Positions 36,145 through 44,617 are shown, counted from the first letter of the stretch. The stretch is DNA of 64,000 bases from Moritella sp. 5 (GCF_018219455.1 NZ_CP056122.1:3962065-4026064); one strand, 5' to 3'. The notes: generated by a model not told the origin, from the sequence alone. Program-made: numbers and translations.

Positions 36145-36690
36145 TTATACGTAAGCTTTGACACACTTTGTCATCGTTATTTCTGACACCGATTCACCTT
36201 CGATTCGATAATAGTCAGATATTTCACCAATAACTTTAAAAGCACACTTTAAATAGAGACTTTTAGCAGGCATATTTACCGAGAGTACATTAAGATCAAG
36301 CCAATCAATACTACGATTTTCACAACAAAAACCGACTACTTTTTCCATCATTTTTTCACCGACACCTTGTTTACGGCATTTTCTGCTCACACCCATACCC
36401 AGTAATACTCGATGAAAACAATACTCTTCGCTATGATGCCGTAGATCTATATGGCCACAAATATGCCCAGAGGAATCTTTAGCTAACCAGAGCTTCCTCC
36501 AGTTAGGCGATCCTAGATCTGCATCAAAACCATTTTCAAATTTTTCACGCGTTTGCTTTGATACATTATTTTGAGTTCTTGATATCGGCTGAAATAGAGC
36601 TTCACCTTCAGCACCATTTTCGGTTAATTGGTCTCCCAAATAATTAAAGAAACGCGCTAAATCTGATACTTTTGCTTCTACTATTCTCAT
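36145..36690 (-). CDS. GNAT-family N-acetyltransferase
   Basis: 181 residues. The acetyl-CoA motif A is RVLLGMGVSRKCRKQGVGEK near 94-113 (pattern V-x-x-x-x-R-x-x-G-x-G), with strand beta-4 before it and WLDLNVLSVNMPAKSLYLKC (motif B) after. The substrate is not evident; relatives modify small amines or ribosomal proteins. A degenerate copy of its C-terminal part lies at 44690-44775, so this gene has been copied within the island. Confidence 0.85.
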   Translation of the reverse strand: MRIVEAKVSDLARFFNYLGDQLTENGAEGEALFQPISRTQNNVSKQTREKFENGFDADLGSPNWRKLWLAKDSSGHICGHIDLRHHSEEYCFHRVLLGMGVSRKCRKQGVGEKMMEKVVGFCCENRSIDWLDLNVLSVNMPAKSLYLKCAFKVIGEISDYYRIEGESVSEITMTKCVKAYV

Positions 36691-36866
36691 ACTCTCACCT
36701 TATTGCCATCAGAGGCGCAGAAAACCCTGCATTATGAATGGATCATGCTCTGCCATAGGAACTATCCTAGTGCTAAAGCGGAACAACGCTATCAACACAG
36801 AAAACAAAGAAAACAAAGAACACAAAGAACAATTAACGTACAGGTAGAAGCATTTCGATATATTAC

Positions 36867-36895
36867 TTTACATAAATGTATAGATGCCATATTAT
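36867..36895 (+). promoter_or_regulatory. Promoter of the tRNA-Gly-like gene
   Basis: TTTACA (36867-36872), a 17-bp spacer and TATTAT (36890-36895) lie ten bases before the tRNA-like gene at 36906. Confidence 0.65.
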
Positions 36896-36905
36896 CAACT
36901 CTGAT

Positions 36906-36981
36906 GCGGGCATCGTATAATGGCAATACGTTAGCTTACCCAGTTAAAGACGCTCGGTTCGAATCCAGGCTGCCTGCTCCA
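36906..36981 (+). tRNA. tRNA-Gly-like gene with an ACC anticodon, aberrant
   Basis: 76 nt, GCGGGCATCGTATAATGG to CTGCTCCA. The acceptor stem pairs fully with one G-U. The anticodon arm TTAGC-TTACCCA-GTTAA places ACC at 34-36, with C at 37, where tRNAs have a purine. The T arm is again six positions long (GCTCGG/CCAGGC) with one mismatch, like the two TCC copies. It has its own promoter and a terminator, so it is probably transcribed, but it may not be a normal elongator. Confidence 0.6.
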
Positions 36982-36984
36982 AAC

Positions 36985-37014
36985 ATTAAAGCTACTCATA
37001 GAGTGGCTTTTTTT
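36985..37014 (+). terminator. Terminator of the tRNA-Gly-like gene
   Basis: AGCTACTC/GAGTGGCT (one G-U) is followed by seven T residues directly after the CCA end. Confidence 0.75.
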
Positions 37015-37289
37015 GTATCTAAAAAATACTCATCAGTAATCAACACCCCTTCAAACCTGTATTTCAAAGACGCCTCCGTAACTCGACAACCTCTTGCTTT
37101 CAATAGATTTTGTAGTATGTTGAATCAATGTCGAAGTATAATCCAAAAGAAGTAGTATAAACATAAGTATTAATTTCGTGGCTATAGAAGCTCAATTACT
37201 ATGTCGTTAGATAGGTAGAGTAAGTAGCTTATTCGACTTCGAGTCCCGCTTTCGCAGAACTCGCTCTTATCACTTAGTGTTTAACGCTG

Positions 37290-38222
37290 TTACACATTAG
37301 ATAAATCTTTCAGTTTAACGTGAATTTCCATTTCAAGATAACCATCAACTCTTGCGTCATTCAAATAACGTTCAAGCATCGGGAACTCATCTGGTTCAAA
37401 CCCACTATCAGGCAGCCAATCAGAATAGATACTCAATATAGCCTTAATTGTCTCTTCTGGATGCCCTTTATAATAGAGTACAGCATACTTACCCTTTGGT
37501 ATTTCAGATAGGATAAATGGTGAGTTAACCTGAATATCATCACCAATGACGATAGACGAAACATAACGACATTTATCTATAGGTGTCACCGTTGGATTAT
37601 TAAAAGCAAAGGCAAATCGTTTTTGATCTTCTGGTTTAATACCGTTACCTACCGCCCAATCAATCAGTTTATCCCATGCTGTATATATTGCTTCAGATTC
37701 ATACCCTCCTTCAGAGGCTAATGTACATACACGCTGGCGCTCAAGTTCTCTTACTTCAATTTTCATATTTATTCCCTTTAAATTAGTATTATTCATCACT
37801 TCATTTGTGATGCGATTAGGATACAAATCTGAGGGATTAAAATCTTTTCCATACTTGCTAGATATTTTTCCAATCTTGCTATCTTTGACTTTGTCTGGAT
37901 TTCTAATTTCTGACGGACTGAAACCAAAATGAAGCCTCACGGCTTTTGAAAAATTGGCGCTCGACGAAAAACCGCTATCTAAAGCAATTTGAGTAATGGA
38001 TAACTCTGTTTTAAAGATCAACAAATTGGCAGCTTTCTCTAACCTGCGCCTAGCGATGTAATCATTAACGGTTTCACCTACAACACCAGTAAAAATACGA
38101 TGAAAGTGGAATACCGAAAAATGACTTATTTCAGCCACTTCGGCAAGTGAGATTTTCTTAGACAAATGCGCTTCAATATACTTAATTACTTTATCAATAC
38201 GAGCTTTGTATACTTTATTCAT
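37290..38222 (-). CDS. AraC-type regulator with a GyrI-like ligand domain
   Basis: 310 residues. Two helix-turn-helix units occupy the N-terminus (VIKYIEAHLSKKISLAEVAE and LSITQIALDSGFSSSANFSK, with FSPSEIRNP). The C-terminal half (about 150-305) is a GyrI/SbmC-like small-molecule domain, e.g. FPMLERYLNDARVDGYLEME at the end. This is the Rob/SoxS-like class with a fused effector domain. Target genes are not evident. Confidence 0.9.
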   Translation of the reverse strand: MNKVYKARIDKVIKYIEAHLSKKISLAEVAEISHFSVFHFHRIFTGVVGETVNDYIARRRLEKAANLLIFKTELSITQIALDSGFSSSANFSKAVRLHFGFSPSEIRNPDKVKDSKIGKISSKYGKDFNPSDLYPNRITNEVMNNTNLKGINMKIEVRELERQRVCTLASEGGYESEAIYTAWDKLIDWAVGNGIKPEDQKRFAFAFNNPTVTPIDKCRYVSSIVIGDDIQVNSPFILSEIPKGKYAVLYYKGHPEETIKAILSIYSDWLPDSGFEPDEFPMLERYLNDARVDGYLEMEIHVKLKDLSNV

Positions 38223-38480
38223 AATTACCTAGTTCTGATTGTAGATCAGATTAAAAATGATCATGGAAGCCTCTTAGTAAACTACACGTATACTTTCAAA
38301 TGTCTGACAGTCGATTCAGGTATAGCTGTATTTACAGAGGAAGCTGGAAATAAACAGAACACATTCTTCTATAGTGAAGGTTAAGTTGAATTCTCACCAA
38401 AAATAACTGTCACTGGACGGGTGTTGAGGTGAAAATCAACGATGATCTCACGTAACCGTCGTAATGTAAGATCAGTATCA

Positions 38481-38519
38481 AGTAATGGTTCGCTACGAGA
38501 AATCTAGCGAGCCATTACT
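38481..38519. repeat. GTTCGCTA palindrome, copy C1
   Basis: AGTAATGGTTCGCTA pairs with TAGCGAGCCATTACT (15-bp stem, one G-U) around nine bases. It shares its core with copies near 40178, 40463, 40877 and 46315. Confidence 0.75.
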
Positions 38520-38625
38520 GCTCTAAGCACGTCGACAATTTTAACCCTAGATCAAAAAAACCTCCGTTGAAGAGGTCTAATTGACTGTACAGCTACAACA
38601 AAACCTAATCGAGTTTAAAGTTTAA

Positions 38626-38656
38626 AAACCTCTACTGATTTGTTTAAAGAGGTTGC
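38626..38656 (-). terminator. Terminator of the short-chain dehydrogenase gene
   Basis: AACCTCT/AGAGGTT stem on the minus strand, followed by TTTTT, about 30 bp past the SDR stop codon. Confidence 0.7.
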
Positions 38657-38685
38657 AATATTTGATATTAAACCAACGCACTGCA

Positions 38686-39438
38686 TTACAGACCACCAGC
38701 TAGATCTAAATAGTTTCCCGTCGAAAATGACGATTTATCTGAAGCTAACCAGTAGATGGCTTCAGCAACTTCTTCAGGTTTACCACCTCTTTTCAGTGGA
38801 ATAATATTCTTTAACCTTTCGATTCGTTCTGGCTCCCCACCGTCTGCATGCATATCCGTGTGAATTAGCCCTGGACGTACACAATTAACCCGAATGCCTT
38901 CAGCTGCAACTTCTAACGATAGACCTTTAGTTAAGGTATCTATCGCTCCTTTTGACGCGGCATAGTCAATATATTCATTTGGAGAACCAGAGCGTGATGC
39001 TCCAGAAGATACATTAACAATTACCCCACCTAAGCCACCATGACGAGTAGACATGCGCTTTACAGCTTCCCTGCAGCATAAAAAATAGCTGGTGACATTA
39101 TTTACGAGTATTGAATTGATTCTATCGGCACTCATATCCTCTAAGCGTGACTGCTTTTTCAAAATACCTGCATTGTTCACTAATATTGATACCGAACCGA
39201 ACGCTTTGTCCACAGTCGAAAACATTCGTACCACATCCTTCTCAGAAGAAACATCGGCTTGAACAGTCATACATTTCCCACCATCCGCGATTATCGCTTC
39301 CGCTAATTGGTTGGCAGATTCTGAATTAGACTTATAGTTGATACATACCGCATAACCTTTACTCGCAAAAAGTTCCGCTGTCGCAGCTCCGATTCCTCGT
39401 CCAGCACCTGTAATTATCACCACTTTTTGAGCGTTCAT
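38686..39438 (-). CDS. Short-chain dehydrogenase/reductase
   Basis: 250 residues from ATG 39438. The NAD(P)-binding motif is VVIITGAGRGIGAATAELFA near 6-25, followed by SILVNNAGIL and the catalytic triad segment VNVSSGASRSGS to YIDYAASKGAI (Ser, YxxxK). The C-terminus GGKPEEVAEAIYWLASDKSS is typical of classical SDR enzymes. Substrate is unknown. A terminator follows. The first possible start codon in the frame is TTG four codons earlier in a G run. Confidence 0.94.
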   Translation of the reverse strand: MNAQKVVIITGAGRGIGAATAELFASKGYAVCINYKSNSESANQLAEAIIADGGKCMTVQADVSSEKDVVRMFSTVDKAFGSVSILVNNAGILKKQSRLEDMSADRINSILVNNVTSYFLCCREAVKRMSTRHGGLGGVIVNVSSGASRSGSPNEYIDYAASKGAIDTLTKGLSLEVAAEGIRVNCVRPGLIHTDMHADGGEPERIERLKNIIPLKRGGKPEEVAEAIYWLASDKSSFSTGNYLDLAGGL

Positions 39439-39535
39439 AACCCCCCCCAACCTACTACTTTAGATATGTTTAACTCTATATGTGTAAGCCCACATAGTCA
39501 AAAAATAATAGAGGGACAGTCATAAGCAGTGAAAT

Positions 39536-39640
39536 AAACAAATAATACTGTATGGAATCATCGTTTCTGATTAAAAATTCTGGCAGAATCACGGCGTTAA
39601 ATAGATAGAATTAGTAGCTTATTGGACTTCAAGTCCAGCT
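39536..39640. repeat. Interspersed repeat with tRNA-like 3' end
   Basis: The ACAAATAATACTGTATGGAA stretch (related to 40375, 32386 and 60374) is followed by GATTAAAAATTCTGGCAG and by GCGTTAAATAGATAGAATTA, then TTGGACTTCAAGTCC. A similar tail is at 37193-37250 (GTTAGATAGGTAGAGTAAGT then ATTCGACTTCGAGTCC). The tails look like decayed tRNA D- and T-arms or attachment-site debris. Confidence 0.4.
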
Positions 39641-39837
39641 AGATCACATTAAGGTTAATAACAATAATACGTGGTATCCCTAAATCGAAATGATATGACC
39701 TCGATTATAAGGATAAATAAATATATTTATGTAAAGATTTGTATTAGTTCAGCTACGACAAACACTTACATTTTAAACATTGAATAGGACTTTTAAAAAA
39801 ATCTATAATAATCCTATATATTATTAAGGAGTTTAAA

Positions 39838-40119
39838 ATGAAAAATTTATTAGTACTGTCTTTTCTTGTTATCAGTTTGTCTGGTTGTTCTGGTATTCGT
39901 CAAACTGACGAAACGTTTGATGCCCATGCAGAGAATGTAAATGTATTATTTATGCAGTTCCCTGGTGGTGACACCCAAGAACGAGCAATGGAATTAGCGC
40001 CAGAAAATGCTGAAATCGTGACAATCAAGTCAACAGTTTCAGATACCTCATCATTCCTTGGTGTACTAAACCGCATAGTTGGTGTTGATCAAACTAAAAT
40101 CGCGGGCGTAATAAAATAA
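39838..40119 (+). CDS. Small lipoprotein (93 residues)
   Basis: The signal peptide ends in lipobox LSGC at about residues 14-17. The mature part is about 75 residues with VLFMQFPGGDTQERAMELAP near 40-59 and a positively tailed end. AAGGAG lies eight bases before the ATG. It resembles short lipoproteins of the TRL type in size and pattern, but I do not claim the family. It lies in a run of small lipoproteins each followed by a palindromic repeat. Confidence 0.65.
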   Translation: MKNLLVLSFLVISLSGCSGIRQTDETFDAHAENVNVLFMQFPGGDTQERAMELAPENAEIVTIKSTVSDTSSFLGVLNRIVGVDQTKIAGVIK

Positions 40120-40177
40120 CAAATCAACCTCTTACATAGAAAGTGAAAGAATTATGCTGTGTAAGATCAAGATTATG

Positions 40178-40202
40178 GTTCGCTACATAAAATATAGCGA
40201 AC
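40178..40202. repeat. GTTCGCTA palindrome, copy C2
   Basis: GTTCGCTA/TAGCGAAC, 60 bp after the stop of the 39.8-kb lipoprotein. A GTAAGATCA tract ahead of it is shared with copy C1. The surrounding 40120-40675 gap holds no gene that I recognise. Confidence 0.7.
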
Positions 40203-40462
40203 TAATTCCCACCAATAATTATCCCAAGCGCTTTCATAACAACTCAATCACCCAAACCTGCTCACCCTAGTCAATCATTCGCAATGACAGGTACACGCCT
40301 GATTTCATTGACGTTTAATTTAATAGCAAGGAAAAAGTACTATTTTCTGAAAAAGTGTGACAGAACTAAAAAATAAACAAATAACACTGTATCACTTATT
40401 TATCAGTGACTTCACCGTTATGCGTACCACAAATATAAAACCGAAACGCAGCACTTGGTATA

Positions 40463-40498
40463 TAGTTCGGATCGCTACGTGAGTACTAGTGAACTAAC
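40463..40498. repeat. GTTCGCTA palindrome, copy C3 (degenerate)
   Basis: TAGTTCGGATCGCTACGTGA and the mirrored AGTGAACTA form an imperfect hairpin followed by ACGTCCCC, similar to the tails of C2 and C4. Confidence 0.5.
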
Positions 40499-40675
40499 GT
40501 CCCCAAAAACATCATTTCAAGTCAGTTAAACTACCAACATTAAAACACTGACAGCTACTTACCTTTTATTTACCTCGCGACTACCTTTAATTAACTTTTG
40601 GTTCACTTTTAGTTTACTAACTATTAAGGTATATTTGTGCTGAGTTTTACTTTTATTATATAAAAAGGATTTATT

Positions 40676-40834
40676 ATGAAAAATGTTTTAAAACTAGCTG
40701 GCATCGCCCTTACTTTCATGGCTCTTTCTGGTTGTACTGGTACTACCTATAACAAAGAAAAAGATTGTTCAGCTGATTACCTTCTTGTTCCAGCACTTTC
40801 TATCCCGACAATGATTGGCGCTTGTGAATCTTAA
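40676..40834 (+). CDS. YhfL-like small lipoprotein (52 residues)
   Basis: 52 residues from ATG 40676 with AAAAGGA upstream. Lipobox LSGC at about 16-19. The mature part KDCSADYLLVPALSIPTMIG (about 30-49) closely follows the YhfL/DUF4223 pattern of a Cys followed by DYLL-P-SI and IG-C. The function of YhfL is unknown. Recognition is by pattern, from memory of the family. Confidence 0.65.
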   Translation: MKNVLKLAGIALTFMALSGCTGTTYNKEKDCSADYLLVPALSIPTMIGACES

Positions 40835-40876
40835 TACTGTTGAGACTATAAAATCATAACGTATATTATGTAATAT

Positions 40877-40909
40877 GTTAGTTCGCTATGTGAATCCGAG
40901 CGAACTAAC
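40877..40909. repeat. GTTCGCTA palindrome, copy C4
   Basis: GTTAGTTCGCT/AGCGAACTAAC, an 11-bp perfect stem 43 bp past the YhfL-like gene. It is followed by CCCACCA, as in C2. Confidence 0.75.
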
Positions 40910-40984
40910 TCCCACCAGTCATTATTCTTAGCAACTCGCTAACGGCCATCCAATATCCCTATTAAGATATAATGTCATGATGAG

Positions 40985-41015
40985 TTTATTTATTTATTTA
41001 TTTATTTATTTATTT
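40985..41015. repeat. TTTA tetranucleotide microsatellite
   Basis: About eight TTTA units about 90 bp upstream of the first phasin-like gene. The other phasin-like genes have only two or so units at the equivalent place. Confidence 0.9.
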
Positions 41016-41105
41016 GCTATGGAATTATATTTCTAAATAAAAACAATATGATTAACTTCGTTGGAACAAACCTTAATCGAAATTATTTAACCAGGAGTGA
41101 TAATC

Positions 41106-41501
41106 ATGAGTAACTTACTTAACCAAGCAAAAACTATCTACACTGTCGCAAAAGACACTGCAAAAACATCTGTCACTGCTGGTTTTGGTGTTTATGGCAC
41201 TATCCTTGATCAAGCATCAAAATCATCAGATAAAGCAACGCAACTTTTTGAATCTCTTGTTGAACGCGGTGCACAAGTAGAGCCTAAACTAAAAGAGCAA
41301 ACGTCTGCAATCTTTGCTAAAAAAATCACGTTAGGATCTGTTGAATCTAAAGCGCAAAGTATTACTAGCCGTTTGACTGGTGTTCAAGGTTCAAAATTGA
41401 GTGAAGTAGAAGTCAAAATTGACCAACTTACTACGCTGGTTAGCGAGCTAAAAACGACACCTGTAAAAGTAATTAAAGCACCAGCAACTGCTGAAGCATA
41501 A
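41106..41501 (+). CDS. Phasin-like protein, paralogue 1
   Basis: 131 residues from ATG 41106, chosen because AGGAG is eight bases upstream; GTG 41097 gives a longer frame. The helical N-terminal half AKTSVTAGFGVYGTILDQAS near 18-37 and LFESLVERGAQVEPKLKEQT near 46-65 match phasins, proteins that coat polyhydroxyalkanoate granules. The Ala/Pro/Lys-rich tail varies between the three paralogues. Near-identical copies are at 44915 and 45605, and each begins with the same upstream block. No PHA synthase gene is in the window. Confidence 0.65.
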   Translation: MSNLLNQAKTIYTVAKDTAKTSVTAGFGVYGTILDQASKSSDKATQLFESLVERGAQVEPKLKEQTSAIFAKKITLGSVESKAQSITSRLTGVQGSKLSEVEVKIDQLTTLVSELKTTPVKVIKAPATAEA

Positions 41502-41530
41502 TGATACTTTAACTGTCGTGGTTAATTGAA

Positions 41531-41555
41531 ATGAGCCTCCTGATTGGAGGCTTTT
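41531..41555 (+). terminator. Terminator after phasin-like gene 1
   Basis: GCCTCC/GGAGGC stem followed by TTTTTT. Repeated after gene 2 (about 45347-45371); after gene 3 the T tract is lost. Confidence 0.85.
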
Positions 41556-41586
41556 TTGATCTCAATATTAACCACAACCGAAAGTT

Positions 41587-41796
41587 TTAATTTAAATACT
41601 TTCTCTTATATGTTGATGATTTAGATAAGAGTACTAACGAAGGTATAATAAAAATAAATCCTAAAGAAAAAATTATGTGAGCTAATTCTAATACTTCATA
41701 GACCGAAAATAAGGTAATGATTAATAACGATATGATATGCAATTTATGTAGAAATGAATTCTGCTTTGAAAATTTTGCGTAAGATCGAATGATCAC
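41587..41796 (-). CDS. Small membrane protein (69 residues)
   Basis: GTG start at 41796 with GGAG six bases upstream. Two hydrophobic segments (about 18-40 and 42-58) in 69 residues. Not recognised; could be a small inner-membrane protein. Confidence 0.45.
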   Translation of the reverse strand: MIIRSYAKFSKQNSFLHKLHIISLLIITLFSVYEVLELAHIIFSLGFIFIIPSLVLLSKSSTYKRKYLN

Positions 41797-41896
41797 AATA
41801 ACTCCATGAGATGAAAAATAAAATAAGTAAGATAAGATACCACCGACATTAAAATCGATTCAGAGAAAGTCACACATTTAATAAAACTTTAATATT

Positions 41897-42457
41897 TTAT
41901 TGGGCAACAGCGGCCTCATACTTATTGTCTATTTTTTGTTGCAGCTTTATAAGTTCTTTAATTAATTTACTATATTCTTTCTTTTCCCGTGTCGATAGTT
42001 CAATTTCACCATGTTGGTAAGCACGCTCCCCTCGATTCATAAATTCGAAACGTTTCGTATTCAGATGTAAAAACTTCTTAACCATTGGGTCATCTATAAG
42101 AGGCTTACGGATATTGTTAATTTGTCTATTCTCGTACTTAGTTTCGTTATCGGGAATAAACAGTATTTCCTTCAGGTTTGAAAACATATCACGGGCATTA
42201 AGATCAATGTATTTACCATCAGGATCCAACCAAATCGCATGAAACTCAGCCTCTATAAATACACCAACTTTCTCCCAAATAACCCAGCCGGTAACCAATG
42301 TTCCACCAAATTCATCAATTTTATCTTGGACTAATTGAAAGCACTCATTTTCACGCTCTTGATATTGAGGTTTACAAGGTACTAAAATTGGTTGCGTTCC
42401 GCTGATTTCGGAACAAAATGCCTTAACATATGATTCGGATATATCCGCAGCTTTCAT
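41897..42457 (-). CDS. Hypothetical cassette protein
   Basis: 186 residues from ATG 42457, chosen because AAGGA lies seven bases upstream; the frame stays open for 25 more codons. Distinct segments are VQDKIDEFGGTLVTGWVIWE and FHAIWLDPDGKYIDLNARDM, with a charged helical C-terminus. No signal or membrane segment. I do not recognise the family. The sequence just upstream matches a repeat near 40254 (AACCTG-TCACCCTAGTCAA). Confidence 0.55.
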   Translation of the reverse strand: MKAADISESYVKAFCSEISGTQPILVPCKPQYQERENECFQLVQDKIDEFGGTLVTGWVIWEKVGVFIEAEFHAIWLDPDGKYIDLNARDMFSNLKEILFIPDNETKYENRQINNIRKPLIDDPMVKKFLHLNTKRFEFMNRGERAYQHGEIELSTREKKEYSKLIKELIKLQQKIDNKYEAAVAQ

Positions 42458-42771
42458 CACTCTTCCTTGTGCCTCACTTTGTATAACAGGACATCCCGAC
42501 TCCCCAAACCTGTTCACCCTAGTCAATAGCAACTAACTAAATACAAGATACCAATCTGACATTAAAGCTAATTCTGAAAAAGTGTGCAGTCCTGTTATTT
42601 ATGTTTAAAATCCTGTTAATTAATCACAAGACTCCATATCGAATTGATAATATTGGTTTTTTAGTCCTCTACAAGAGAAATAGCAATATCCCTTTGCGAA
42701 CTATGACCCAGTGCACAAATAACCAAAAAGTAATAGAGAATTAATGAGGAACGGAGAATAAATTGAATTCA

Positions 42772-42858
42772 CTAGCATATACTTCATCGCAAAATTCATG
42801 CGTAAATAAAAGTATATATCCTTAAAAACCAAACGATTCTAGTTTCTCACCTGATAAA
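42772..42858 (-). pseudogene. Fragment of a copy of the 105-residue gene at 44300
   Basis: On the minus strand it encodes EKLESFGF, a stop, then ILLFTHEFCDE, matching EKLESFGFEGNILLFTHDIR of the gene at 44300-44617. It is a decayed partial copy that now sits on the other side of the cyclase toxin gene. Confidence 0.7.
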
Positions 42859-43022
42859 TGCTTACAAAAAAATTATCGACATCACAAAATAGATCAACTA
42901 ATTTGTTCAACGCTAGCTCCTTGTTATTGTTCGTTTTTAAGCGACAGATCTAGCTTTTAGCTCCATTTATTAACCCGAATTGCGGTTATCTACTTTGTAA
43001 TAATATTTTAAGGTAAGTTCAA

Positions 43023-44189
43023 ATGAAAAAAGCTAGCTACGCTGATGTGACCGAAACTTATATTCACCCCGATCATTACGCCCCAATTACAGCAGCATCA
43101 GAGAAATGCCGTTTTACTGTCACATTCCGTGAGACAGGAGAGCATTCTATAAAATGCATTGGTGAAGGAGCGCCGATGAAGGGACATGATATCCTTGCAA
43201 AAACAATTAAAGAAGGGGCGATTTCAAATGCAGAAGCTTATAAAGGTAGTGGTAAAGCTGCCGTACGAGAAGCTCTAATAAAAAAACTAAAAAATGCTAA
43301 TTTGTTAGGGTATGCAGCGCGGTGGGATGACACTGATGGTATAACAGGTATTTTTACCTCTTTAACTGGTGCAGAACGAGCAGCTCAGCTTGCGAAAAAA
43401 AAACCCGTACTGTATAAGGTCGCCTCTATTGATCTCAACAATTTAGATCCTGATGATCTAAAGAAAAAACTGTTCCGCAATGGTAAGAGCATTGCCTTTA
43501 CTGGTGATTACGATATTCATGATATGCTCACACACTGCGGCGGTCGCCCTCGGACAGTATTGCAAGGAGACCGTAGTATTCATTGCTTATCAGAAGAAAA
43601 GAAGATTATACAAGCGATAAATAATAAGATTCTTAGCCTTGATATACCACGAATAAAAGTATCTTCAGACAATGATCCAGAGGGATATAAAAAATATCCA
43701 AGCGCTACACGATTAAAAGTATTTTCAGACAATGATCCAGAGGGATATAAAAAATATACAAGCGCTATAAAGAGGAAAGGAGTCTCTAGAACGAAAATGC
43801 CACGTGATCATTTTTTTAATGATTACCTTCCCATTCGTCATGGTGCACAGGTTAATTATATGGATCATATGATCGCTAACGAACGAAATGTAATTGGAGA
43901 GGAGTGTTTGTTCACTCAACCAGTTGCTGAACCATCTTTCCCTCTTGCAGCAGTTACCTGCGGAAACTGGTACATCATTGAAAATATTGATCAGCTAAAT
44001 ACCTTCTATACCTTTATTGGTGCTGTAGTAAAAGAGACTTGGCGTGAAGATGGCAGCCGAGAGTTCACAGAAAAAATGGATTCAGAAGGAAAAACCAAGG
44101 TTCAAGTTATACGACGTTCAGCTAATCTTAGGGTGGACTTAAGAGGAAATGCATATGGTATAACACGACGTGTAACACCAAGTACTTAA
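43023..44189 (+). CDS. CyaA/ExoY-like nucleotidyl cyclase toxin candidate
   Basis: 388 residues with no signal peptide. Three blocks resemble the anthrax edema factor/CyaA/ExoY cyclase domain in order. IGEGAPMKGHDILAK near 40-54 parallels the CyaA block with lysines (EG-ATKG--VHAK). FTGDYDIHD near 160-168 parallels the TADxD metal-binding aspartates, and IRHGAQVN near 272-279 parallels the HGTExN block. A 20-residue unit (IKVSSDNDPEGYKKYPSATR) is tandemly repeated between blocks two and three. Such enzymes make cAMP or cGMP in a host. A tyrosine-integrase remnant starts eight bases after the stop. The assignment is by motif order and needs a profile search. Confidence 0.5.
   Translation: MKKASYADVTETYIHPDHYAPITAASEKCRFTVTFRETGEHSIKCIGEGAPMKGHDILAKTIKEGAISNAEAYKGSGKAAVREALIKKLKNANLLGYAARWDDTDGITGIFTSLTGAERAAQLAKKKPVLYKVASIDLNNLDPDDLKKKLFRNGKSIAFTGDYDIHDMLTHCGGRPRTVLQGDRSIHCLSEEKKIIQAINNKILSLDIPRIKVSSDNDPEGYKKYPSATRLKVFSDNDPEGYKKYTSAIKRKGVSRTKMPRDHFFNDYLPIRHGAQVNYMDHMIANERNVIGEECLFTQPVAEPSFPLAAVTCGNWYIIENIDQLNTFYTFIGAVVKETWREDGSREFTEKMDSEGKTKVQVIRRSANLRVDLRGNAYGITRRVTPST
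43651..43770 (+). repeat. 60-bp in-frame tandem duplication in the cyclase candidate
   Basis: 43651-43710 and 43711-43770 differ at only a few bases, giving two 20-residue copies. It lies between the DYD and HG motifs. Confidence 0.9.
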
Positions 44190-44196
44190 TCTACGT

Positions 44197-44292
44197 ATTC
44201 TGGTGCTACAGTGAATACTGGGTCATGTATCAATTGTAGATACGATAAAGTATTCACATTTTGCACCAGAGCATTTAGGTTTAACTCACTAG
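44197..44292 (+). pseudogene. P2-like integrase 3' remnant 1
   Basis: Reading ILVLQ, a stop, then ILGHVSIVDTIKYSHFAPEH. This matches the tail of the integrase remnant at 63605 (ILVLQRILGHASIVDAMKYS). It starts 8 bp after the cyclase candidate ends. Confidence 0.8.
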
Positions 44293-44299
44293 CGTATAC

Positions 44300-44617
44300 T
44301 TATACTTCACCAGCACTATTTAATATGGGATTAATCAGTTTCGCCTCATCGCGAATGTCATGCGTAAATAATAGTATATTTCCTTCAAAACCAAATGATT
44401 CTAGTTTCTCACTCTGATAACGAGTGATATTAATGCCACCGATAGGGTTACCAATCATTGGAAGTATAATTTTATTGTAAATATCAGCGATAGTTCTCTT
44501 AGAATCAACATCTAATTCCTTATCTGAGTCACAGCCTATTTGAGCGAGCTTAACCTTATCCAAAGGCTCATTATATTCTATCTTTTTATATGTAAACGTT
44601 AACCGATATGAAGCCAT
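44300..44617 (-). CDS. Hypothetical 105-residue protein, candidate immunity or cassette protein
   Basis: ATG 44617 with AAGGAACG upstream. Compact soluble protein with LTFTYKKIEYNEPLDKVKLA near 6-25 and a basic/aromatic C-terminal half. I do not recognise the family. A decayed second copy of its 3' end at 42772 lies on the other side of the cyclase candidate, so the cyclase lies between two copies of this gene. A protective role is only a guess from position. Confidence 0.55.
   Translation of the reverse strand: MASYRLTFTYKKIEYNEPLDKVKLAQIGCDSDKELDVDSKRTIADIYNKIILPMIGNPIGGINITRYQSEKLESFGFEGNILLFTHDIRDEAKLINPILNSAGEV

Noticed and set aside
36703-37155. 150-codon frame on the plus strand
   Set aside because: It runs across the tRNA-like gene and its promoter and terminator, and its product looks like non-coding sequence (Lys/Gln/Arg repeats from AACAAAGAA tracts).
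39590-39650. Possible integron attC sites (GTTAAAT-type cores) between small single-gene cassettes
   Set aside because: No consistent pair of inverse core and core with the right spacing was found, and cassettes are on both strands. No integron integrase is in the window.
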